A stretch of DNA of 6,282 nt from positions 1 to 6,282 of the forward strand of contig JACCZH010000347.1 in NCBI GenBank assembly GCA_013696045.1, in the 5' to 3' direction. The notes beneath the pieces were generated by a model. It searched no databases. It saw nothing but the letters and a program-made list of their open reading frames with translations, and was not told where the DNA came from. Shown piece after piece: positions 1 to 5,345 of this stretch (the first letter of the stretch is position 1; the number at the start of each line of letters is the position of its first letter). The translations under genes and the position numbers were made by a program. This stretch comes from Chloroflexia bacterium (GTDB lineage: Bacteria > Chloroflexota > Chloroflexia > Thermomicrobiales > CFX8).

Positions 1-562
1 TCTCTGTCTCCATATTCTTGTGTCAGGTTCGGTACATCGACGTGTTGACGGGCACGCGAAGCGCGCCGGCCGCAGGCCAGGGTGCGGAGTCGTGCTGGAT
101 AGGTGTATGAGGATCGAAACGATTCAACCCAACGCCGGACAGCATGAATCCACGGGCGAATGCGCTGCCCGCGGGTCAAGCTGGAGCGTCAAAGTTATCG
201 GTGCGGAGTCTCAGCTAAGGGCAATAAGCCATGAACAGGCCATAGTCGCCTTCGCATTCTGAATACCGGGGAATGGAACTGACGTCTTGCTTAACCGCGA
301 GCCAACGCGGTGGCCGCAATGGGCAGGGTTCCGAAGGTGGTATTCATGGACACAACTCTCTAGTGGCAGTTTGCCATCATCCATCTCCGTGATGGACCGC
401 GCGTAGAATACGGTTTTCACCCATTCTTGTCAACTTCCTTTTCCGGCGCCCGCCGTTGCCGCGGTTTGGACCAACGGCAGAAGGCAGCCATACTCTGGTA
501 GTCTGGTAGCGGGTCTGCTAGCGTTGTATCAGGTTTGGTGATAAACGAGGGAATGGGTTCGG
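1..562. other. upstream region without a recognised gene
   Basis: No open frame here looks like a real protein: the short frames at 20-262 (+) and 211-420 (-) lack a recognisable domain and a convincing ribosome site. I see no tRNA, rRNA or CRISPR. The only structures noticed are a 7-base inverted repeat (GCCGTTG at 452-458, CAACGGC at 472-478) without a following T-run, an 11-base direct repeat (81-91 and 200-210), and the short repeat cluster at 494-521. The region may hold the promoter of the methyltransferase operon, but no clear -35/-10 pair is visible. It could also be remains of a decayed gene. Confidence 0.6.
494..521. repeat. three short direct repeats, possible regulatory site
   Basis: TCTGGTAG occurs twice back to back (494-501 and 502-509), and a one-mismatch copy, TCTGCTAG, follows at 514-521 after CGGG. 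The cluster lies 42-69 bases before the GTG start of the methyltransferase, where an operator or activator site could sit. The repeats are seen directly. Any regulatory function is inference, and short tandem copies can arise by slippage. Confidence 0.4.
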
Positions 563-1396
563 GTGAGCCAGGAGGCTTGGCAAAACGATCTCTACGAACA
601 GCTCGCAGCCGGGTCTGCCCAGGAGGTCAACCCGATCGCCGGGGGCCTGTTGCAAACACTCGACGATCGTCGCTTTCAGACGCTCCGCACCGCGCTGCTC
701 GACGATTTGCACCTCTACCCGGACGCCTCGGCCCTTGAGGTTGGCTGTGGCCCGGGAATACTGCTTGAGCCAATGCACGAGCGCGTCGGAACTGGCGGGA
801 AGATAGCCGGGCTGGATCTCAATCCGCATTTTATCCAGGTGGCCAAGCGCCGCGTGGAGATGCTCGAGTATGACAATGCAACGTTCGTCACCGGTGATTG
901 CCACGCGCTGCCGTTTGAGGATGGTGCGTTCGATGCGATTGTCGCCGAGAAGCTTCTGATGCATGTCGGACCGATCTCGCGCATCATCAGCGAGATGAAG
1001 CGGGTGCTGTCGGTGGGTGGCCGGCTGGTGCTGACCGACTACGATCCCTTCACAATCATGACCGCTGGTCCCGATCCGGCGCTCACGTCGCGAGTGCTGG
1101 CCTCGGCCTCGAAAGTGTATGCCTCGCCCAACGCCGCCCGGGAGACAGCGGCGGCCTGCGTGCAGGCCGGACTCTATATTGAGAAGGTGCACGGCCATCT
1201 CATGGTGTTTGAGGATCCCTACAGCAAGACGGTCTCCGGAATCGCCAATGTCTGGTACGAGCACGCCGCCTCCGGCCGGCTGGTTGACCGCGGCACCGCC
1301 CGGCGCTGGCTGAAAGCGATTGAGATGACGGCCAAAGAGGGCCGTTTTATGATCGCTATTCCTTACATCATCACCGTTGCCACCAAAGTTCGCTAA
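563..1396 (+). CDS. class I SAM-dependent methyltransferase
   Basis: A 277-residue protein of the class I (Rossmann-fold) methyltransferase superfamily, UbiE/Methyltransf_11 type, probably soluble in the cytoplasm. Motif I is clear as LEVGCGPG at residues 58-65 (SAM glycine loop). It is followed by the acidic residue at the end of strand 2 (Asp85 in GLDLNP), a GDCHALPFEDGAFD stretch at 111-124 (adenine side and motif IV area) and the post-motif strand VGGRLVLTDYD around 151-161. The C-terminal third (about 165-277) has no motif I can name and would carry substrate specificity, so the acceptor is unknown. The start is GTG at 563, with GAGG at 547-550 as a rather distant ribosome site; the ATG at 553 is out of frame. 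The TAA stop is 17 bases before the sulfurtransferase start, so the two are probably one operon. Its partner suggests a sulfur- or selenium-related substrate, but that is inference only. Confidence 0.9.
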   Translation: MSQEAWQNDLYEQLAAGSAQEVNPIAGGLLQTLDDRRFQTLRTALLDDLHLYPDASALEVGCGPGILLEPMHERVGTGGKIAGLDLNPHFIQVAKRRVEMLEYDNATFVTGDCHALPFEDGAFDAIVAEKLLMHVGPISRIISEMKRVLSVGGRLVLTDYDPFTIMTAGPDPALTSRVLASASKVYASPNAARETAAACVQAGLYIEKVHGHLMVFEDPYSKTVSGIANVWYEHAASGRLVDRGTARRWLKAIEMTAKEGRFMIAIPYIITVATKVR

Positions 1397-1413
1397 CCAT
1401 TGGAGGGAGAGAC

Positions 1414-2277
1414 ATGAGTCTGGATGACGCGAGAGCCGATGTCCGCTACGCCCGTCCCGAGCTGCTGGTCGAGCCCATCTGGGTACAGGAGCACGCCAGT
1501 GACCCGAACATCGTCATTATTGACTGCGATGGCTACGAGGCGTTTGACACACGCGGTCACATTCCAGGCGCCGTCGGGTTGCCGGTGCATCCCTATTTCC
1601 GCGACGTTGAAACCGGCGAGGGTGTTGCAACTGCCGAACAAACCGAGACGATTCTGCGTGGTCTGGGTGTGAACCAGGACTCCAAAGTTATCCTGTACGA
1701 CTCGCAGGGCGGGTTGCTGGCGTCCAGAGTCTGGTGGGTGCTCTGGTATTACGGGCACGAGAACAGCGCGCTAATCAACGGCGGCTGGCCGGCCTGGATC
1801 GCCAGCCGGTTGCCGACGACCCACGACCATCCGCAGGTAACGCCCGGTAACTGGACTGCCACTGAGCACGAGGAACGCATCGCCAGTTGTGACCTGATGT
1901 TGCCTGGTATCCAGAGCGGCGACACCGTGGCGCTGGATGTGCGGTCCGTGGAGGAGTGGTCGGGTCAGAAGCCGGCGCCGAATATAACCAACCAGCAAGA
2001 AGGCCATATCCCCGGCGCGATCCATGTTGAGTGGCTCGAGTTTGTTGACTGGGACAATGCCACGCGCTTCAAGCCGGCGGTGGCGATTCTGCGCCGTCTT
2101 GAGCAGGCCGGTGTGCCCTTCGACAAGCGTCTGGTCCCCTACTGACAGGGAGGGATCCGTGCGGCGCACGGAGTGTTTGTCCTTCATCTAATCGGCGCCG
2201 ATAACGTCGCCAACTATGACCTCTCCTGGGCGGAGTGGGGCAACCGGCCGGATATGCCAGTGGAGCGCAGCGTGTAA
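1414..2277 (+). CDS. two-domain rhodanese-type sulfurtransferase, probable selenoprotein with in-frame UGA (Sec244)
   Basis: A thiosulfate/3-mercaptopyruvate-type sulfurtransferase built of two rhodanese domains. The ATG at 1414 has a strong GGAGGG site 6 bases upstream. The N-terminal, non-catalytic domain (about 17-130) has the DTRGHIPGA motif at 45-53; its loop reads DSQGG at 96-100, with Asp96 at the usual cysteine position. The catalytic domain (about 150-280) has LDVRSVEEW at 174-182 and EGHIPGAIH at 196-204. The active loop follows VPY243, where families of this type have CQGGIRAAHG. Here codon 244 is TGA (2143-2145), followed in frame by QGGIRAAHG and then about 34 residues, including NVANYD and SWAEWGNRPDMPVER, to TAA at 2275-2277. 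Full length is 287 residues, normal for the family. Other genes in the window stop at TGA, so UGA is not generally reassigned. Selenocysteine insertion is the best explanation; a nonsense mutation or base error changing TGC/TGT to TGA is the alternative. Conventional calling would end the gene at 2145. Confidence 0.78.
2147..2184 (+). promoter_or_regulatory. candidate bacterial SECIS hairpin after the in-frame UGA
   Basis: Immediately after TGA (2143-2145), TCCGTGC (2156-2162) and GCACGGA (2166-2172) form a perfect 7-bp stem closed by the three-base loop GGC (2163-2165). The loop starts 18 bases after the last base of the UGA. Bacterial SECIS elements are known to lie within the coding region just downstream of UGA, at roughly this spacing, with guanine among the first loop bases to contact SelB; the E. 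coli fdhF loop is GGUC. An outer helix is possible between AGGGA (2147-2151) and TCCTT (2180-2184), with one G-U pair. The structure is seen directly. Its function is inferred. Confidence 0.65.
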
Positions 2278-2315
2278 GGGCGATCGGCTCGGTCGCCCGA
2301 TCCAACGTCACGCCG

Positions 2316-2396
2316 TTTGTAGGGCAGGGGCCGTCCCCTGCCTCGTTGAACGCCTCTGATGTTGAACCCGCAGGGGACAGGTCCCTGCCCTACAAA
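2316..2396. repeat. inverted pair of palindromic repeats (REP-like or MITE-like element)
   Basis: The left arm (2316-2341) and right arm (2370-2396) are near-perfect reverse complements, differing by one substitution and one single-base indel. Each arm is itself palindromic: GCAGGGG...CCCCTGC on the left and GCAGGGG...TCCCTGC on the right. The spacer of 28 bases (2342-2369) carries GTTGAAC at both 2345-2351 and 2361-2367. Each arm can fold alone, or the two can pair into one long hairpin. The shape is that of bacterial REP doublets or small non-autonomous elements. It could also end transcription of the sulfurtransferase gene, although no T-run follows. Confidence 0.75.
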
Positions 2397-2425
2397 TAGA
2401 CGGGCGCAATGAGAGGAAGGTAGCC

Positions 2426-2641
2426 ATGGCAATTCCTGACGAGGTTGTTCTACGCTGGAAGGCGGCAACCAGAGCGCTGGGTATCCGGCTGACCGACGAG
2501 GACATCGAGCGGATCGGCGCGTCCGGCATCGGCGACCGGATCACGATGCTCGATGAGATCGCGCATTACACGGGGTCGCGCGACGTTGTGCCGGACTACC
2601 TCGCCGACACTCGCAAGATGGGCAGCGATGATGAGTACTAG
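2426..2641 (+). CDS. small acidic protein coupled to amidase, GatC/AtzG-like by position
   Basis: A 71-residue hydrophilic protein that I cannot assign to a family. The ATG at 2426 is preceded by a good AGGAAGG site at 2414-2420, 5 bases away. It looks mostly helical, with a basic first helix (about 4-18), the LTDEDIERIG segment at 22-31, and an acidic tail, GSDDEY. No membrane segment or cysteine is present. Its stop (2639-2641) overlaps the amidase start by 11 or 14 bases, so the two are translationally coupled. Small proteins encoded next to amidase-signature enzymes are known as partner subunits: GatC with GatA, and AtzG with AtzE. A similar role here is inferred from position, size and the short acidic helical segment, not from demonstrated homology. 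Confidence 0.75.
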   Translation: MAIPDEVVLRWKAATRALGIRLTDEDIERIGASGIGDRITMLDEIAHYTGSRDVVPDYLADTRKMGSDDEY

Positions 2642-4031
2642 CGATCTTCTCAAGAAACCCCTTCATGAAGTGAGCAGGGCAATCGCGAGCCGGGATGTCT
2701 CTCCTGTTGACCTTACGCAGGCGACACTGGATGCCATCGAGCGTGACAACCCTACCCTGAACGCGTTCCGTGTGGTGCTGGCGGAACGGGCGTTTGATGC
2801 TGCCCGGCGGGCGGCGTCCGAGATTGCCGGCGGGAACTACCGCGGTCCGCTGCACGGCGTCCCCGTGGCCGTCAAAGACCTGATGGCCATGCGTGGCACC
2901 CAGACACGGGCGGGCTCGATTGTCCTGGGCGATGAAGAAGACACGGAAGACAGTGAAGCGGTCCGGCGGTTGCAGGATGCTGGCGCGATTATCGTCGGCA
3001 AGACGCACATGCCGGAGTTTGCCTATTCTCCCGCGTCCAACAACCAGCACTACGGCCCGGTGAAGAATCCTTGGAACCTGGAGCACGACACCGGAGGCTC
3101 CAGTAGCGGCTCCGGCGCGGCGGTCGCGGCCGGTCTGGTGTTCGGCGCGACTGGATCGGACACCGGCGGTTCGATCAGAATGCCGGCCGGGCTGTGTGGC
3201 CTGGTCGGGTTAAAGCCGACCTTCGGGCTGGTCAGTGCTCGCGGCGCGGTTTCGCTCTCCTGGTCGCTGGATCACATTGGCCCGATGACTCGCAGCGTCC
3301 AGGATGCCGCTCTGATGCTTGATGTTCTGGCCGGCTACGACCCCGGCGATTCTCGTACCCGCCAGGTCCCGACCGGCGATTATGCCGAGTCCGTAGAAGG
3401 CGGCGTCTCGGGTTTAAGAATCGCCGTGTTGACCGACGACGGAACCGGAGGTCTTGGCACGGACGCCGTGCTGGCCGGGATGCAGGCGGGTGTCGAGGCG
3501 CTGGAGGCGGCGGGCGCAACCTCGGCAGAGATCGCCTTGCCGCAGATATCCGATCTGCTGCTCGTGAACCTCGCGATCCTGGGCGTCGAGGCAGTTGCGT
3601 ACTATGAGCGTTTCCTGCGCGATCGTCCCGACGAGCTGGGCGAGTGGACTCGCGACCGTATGCTCGGCACATACGCGTTCAGCCCAACGACCTTTGTCCA
3701 GATGCAGCAGGCGCGTGCCGTGCTGCGCGAGCAGATGCTGCATGCGTTGTCGGATTATGATGTGCTCGCGCTGCCCGGCCTGCCCTATGAAGCGCCGCCG
3801 TTGGGGGTGAACACCTCGAACACCCGCTACACCGGCGCGTTCAACGCCCTCGGCTGGCCAGCGATCGTCGTGCCGGTCGGGCTGGGCGAGGGCGGCTTGC
3901 CGGTGTCGCTGCAGCTCGTCGCCCGGCCCTGGCAGGAGCGGCTGCTCTTCCGTGCTGCCCGCGTCGTCGAGCGCGACGGCCCCTGGCAAGGCGGCAAGTT
4001 CCCGCCCTTTCCTGATGTTAGCTTAGACTGA
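2631..4031 (+). CDS. amidase-signature family hydrolase
   Basis: A 466-residue enzyme of the amidase signature family, which hydrolyses C-N amide bonds with a Ser-cisSer-Lys triad. All three residues are present with canonical spacing: Lys82 in PVAVKD, Ser157 in GGSSSGSG (the cis serine) and the nucleophile Ser181 in DTGGSIRMPA. The 75- and 24-residue gaps equal those of GatA. The usual C-terminal part is present (ALPGLPYEAPPLG, NALGWPAIVVPVG, LPVSLQLVARPWQE). Length is normal for the family. The start is ATG at 2631, or the adjacent ATG at 2628. An upstream in-frame ATG at 2553 would add a basic, non-family stretch overlapping the small gene and is unlikely. No strong ribosome site is seen, which fits coupling to the overlapping upstream gene. 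No gatB is nearby, so a role in tRNA amidation is unlikely; the substrate cannot be told from sequence. Confidence 0.93.
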   Translation: MSTSDLLKKPLHEVSRAIASRDVSPVDLTQATLDAIERDNPTLNAFRVVLAERAFDAARRAASEIAGGNYRGPLHGVPVAVKDLMAMRGTQTRAGSIVLGDEEDTEDSEAVRRLQDAGAIIVGKTHMPEFAYSPASNNQHYGPVKNPWNLEHDTGGSSSGSGAAVAAGLVFGATGSDTGGSIRMPAGLCGLVGLKPTFGLVSARGAVSLSWSLDHIGPMTRSVQDAALMLDVLAGYDPGDSRTRQVPTGDYAESVEGGVSGLRIAVLTDDGTGGLGTDAVLAGMQAGVEALEAAGATSAEIALPQISDLLLVNLAILGVEAVAYYERFLRDRPDELGEWTRDRMLGTYAFSPTTFVQMQQARAVLREQMLHALSDYDVLALPGLPYEAPPLGVNTSNTRYTGAFNALGWPAIVVPVGLGEGGLPVSLQLVARPWQERLLFRAARVVERDGPWQGGKFPPFPDVSLD

Positions 4032-4386
4032 GCGTCGCGATGAGCTGTGCGGTGAGGGTGAGGACAGCGAGAACGCCCGCGGTAACGGCAAAGCGAGCCG
4101 TTTGACTGGAGTCGGGCCGTGATCGTTTCATTATGGCGGGAACGAAACCCACGGCAAGAAACGCCGTCAGCCCCACGACTGGGTGCAGCCAGTGCACGCC
4201 ACGTAACCCACCCGACAGAAGCAGAATAATGCCGAGCCCTACTTGAATGGCCAGCAATCCATGGGCTACGCCGGTGAGCCACGGCGGGACCTCGCGGCCG
4301 CGCCGGGTCATCACAAACGCCGCGATGAGCGCGACCAGGTAGACGATAAACAGGCCCTCGCCCAGGTAGCGGTGAAAGTCTTCCAT
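4018..4386 (-). CDS. small four-helix membrane protein with conserved-looking histidines
   Basis: A 122-residue integral membrane protein of unknown family. Four hydrophobic helices are evident at about 9-26, 37-58, 66-86 and 98-118, joined by basic loops (TRRGR at 27-31, KRSR at 87-90). His5, His42, His65 and His68 lie near helix ends, and AHGLLAIQVGLGIILL at 41-56 recalls heme-binding four-helix proteins such as the CtaA/Cox15 or cytochrome b561 groups. Heme binding is only a suggestion. The chosen ATG at 4386 has GAGG at 4390-4393, 3 bases upstream; ATG at 4404 would add six residues. A longer frame back to 4671 runs antisense to the aldolase gene and encodes an unlikely Arg/Pro/Ser-rich head. 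Its last 14 bases overlap the end of the amidase gene on the other strand. Confidence 0.75.
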   Translation of the reverse strand: MEDFHRYLGEGLFIVYLVALIAAFVMTRRGREVPPWLTGVAHGLLAIQVGLGIILLLSGGLRGVHWLHPVVGLTAFLAVGFVPAIMKRSRPDSSQTARFAVTAGVLAVLTLTAQLIATLSLS

Positions 4387-4490
4387 GTTCCTCGATGTCT
4401 CCATTCTCGTTTCGGCGCGCAACCTGCGCCGCGTCTGGTATAGCCTATCAACAGTGAGTGCTGTCACGCCTATGCAAGAGAGGCACGATG
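4387..4490. promoter_or_regulatory. divergent intergenic region with weak extended -10 candidate
   Basis: These 104 bases separate the divergently transcribed membrane-protein and aldolase genes and should hold both promoters. On the plus strand TGGTATAGC (4436-4444) resembles an extended -10 (TGnTATA) and lies about 50 bases before the aldolase start; no good -35 is seen at the matching distance. For the minus strand I see only weak candidates. A likely ribosome site, AAGAGAGG (4476-4483), serves the aldolase. Promoter assignment is tentative. Confidence 0.3.
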
Positions 4491-5339
4491 ATGTCAGGCA
4501 AGGTTCGAACGAAGGTCCAGTACTGGCTGGATGAGATTGCCGAGGCGGGCCGGACGCTGCACGACATGGGCGCGGCGGAAGGCGCGGCCGGCAACCTGTC
4601 TCTTTTTCTACCGGATGACACGATCGGGTTGAGCGGTTTGCTGCTGGCCCGCATGTCTCGTCAACGCTCATATCCAGTTGCGAGTGGCTTGAATTTGCCG
4701 ACCGGCGCGATTCTGATTAGTGGCTCTCGCCGCCGCCTGCGCGATCTGGATCACGACCTCGACGCAACCCTGTGCGCCATCGAAGTCGAGAAGGACGGAT
4801 CGACCTGGTTGCACCATGCAGACGGCTACGAGATTGAACCGACGAGTGAGATCGATTCCCATCTTGCGATCCACGCGACCAGTGTTGCGGGCGTTGCGCG
4901 GATTAATGCCGTCGTGCATGCCCAGCCGCCATATCTCACCTACCTGAGCCATATTCCTGAATATCAGGACGAGGAACGGCTGAACCGGCAGCTGCTGCGC
5001 TGGGAGCCTGAGACGATCGTGAATTTCCCCCATGGCTTCCGGACTCTGTCTTACGTAACGCCGGGCACCCCCGAGCTGGGTAAACAGACCGGCCTGGCGA
5101 TGCTACGCCACCAGCTGGTCGTCTGGAACCAGCACGGCATTATAGTTTGGTCCGACCGCAGCCTTACTGCTGCCCTCGACCTGATCGAGCACGCAGAGGC
5201 GGCGGCCCGCTACGAGGTCATGGACATCCAATGCGGCCGGCGCGCGGTCGGGCTAACAATCGCGGATCTACGCGGTATCGTCGATCGGTTCAAGGTCGAG
5301 ACCAACCTGCTTGAGTCTTTGCCGGAGGTGCTTCTGTAG
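4491..5339 (+). CDS. class II aldolase/adducin family protein, RhaD-like, variant metal site
   Basis: A 282-residue member of the class II aldolase/adducin family, whose enzymes split sugar phosphates to DHAP and an aldehyde using a divalent metal. GAAGNLS at 31-37 matches the phosphate-binding GN(x)S loop. TSEIDSHLAIH at 118-128 carries the expected catalytic/ligand Glu120. VVHAQPPYLTYLSH at 141-154 is the metal motif, and WNQHG at 212-216 supplies the distal His215. FPHGFRTLSYVTPGTPELG at 179-197 resembles the rhamnulose-1-phosphate aldolase (RhaD) branch, as does the length. The usual HxH reads His143-Ala-Gln145, so one histidine ligand is replaced. The start is ATG 4491 with AGAGG 7 bases upstream; ATG 4488 and GTG 4458 are alternatives. 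The stop is 6 bases before the nucleoside hydrolase ATG, so the two form an operon. Substrate is unknown; a deoxypentulose or pentulose phosphate derived from nucleosides is possible. Confidence 0.85.
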   Translation: MSGKVRTKVQYWLDEIAEAGRTLHDMGAAEGAAGNLSLFLPDDTIGLSGLLLARMSRQRSYPVASGLNLPTGAILISGSRRRLRDLDHDLDATLCAIEVEKDGSTWLHHADGYEIEPTSEIDSHLAIHATSVAGVARINAVVHAQPPYLTYLSHIPEYQDEERLNRQLLRWEPETIVNFPHGFRTLSYVTPGTPELGKQTGLAMLRHQLVVWNQHGIIVWSDRSLTAALDLIEHAEAAARYEVMDIQCGRRAVGLTIADLRGIVDRFKVETNLLESLPEVLL

Positions 5340-5345
5340 TTCTTT

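Noticed and set aside
20..262. Short plus-strand open frame
   Set aside because: Low-complexity Arg/Gly-rich start, GTG start without a ribosome site, and no recognisable domain.
211..420. Short minus-strand open frame of 69 codons
   Set aside because: No ribosome site of note, no family resemblance, and composition like random translation. It might be a decayed gene, but I cannot support that.
452..478. Hairpin GCCGTTG/CAACGGC as an intrinsic terminator
   Set aside because: A 13-base loop and no T-run on either side; no gene end is nearby.
518..1264. Long antisense open frame of 248 codons
   Set aside because: It is the shadow of the methyltransferase gene in GC-rich sequence. The product is rich in His, Arg and Gly with no domain, while the plus strand has clear SAM motifs.
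1414..2145. Sulfurtransferase as a 243-residue protein ending at TGA
   Set aside because: This removes the catalytic residue and the rest of domain 2, while the downstream frame is intact and family-like for 43 more residues. The recoded full-length reading explains more, although a nonsense mutation or base error cannot be excluded.
2143..2145. UGA read as tryptophan or glycine under an alternative genetic code
   Set aside because: The amidase and the nucleoside hydrolase both end in TGA at natural family lengths, and tryptophan codons are TGG throughout.
2553..2630. N-terminal extension of the amidase
   Set aside because: The extra 26 residues are Arg/Thr-rich, unlike the family, and overlap the small upstream gene, whose own frame looks real.
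4451..4467. Short inverted repeat in the divergent region (ACAG...CTGT and GTGA...TCAC) as an operator
   Set aside because: Only 4-base arms that overlap each other; too short to separate from chance.
4387..4671. N-terminal extension of the minus-strand membrane protein
   Set aside because: The added residues lie antisense to the aldolase gene and its promoter region and are rich in Arg, Pro, Ser and Cys, unlike the compact membrane protein that begins at MEDFHRYLG.
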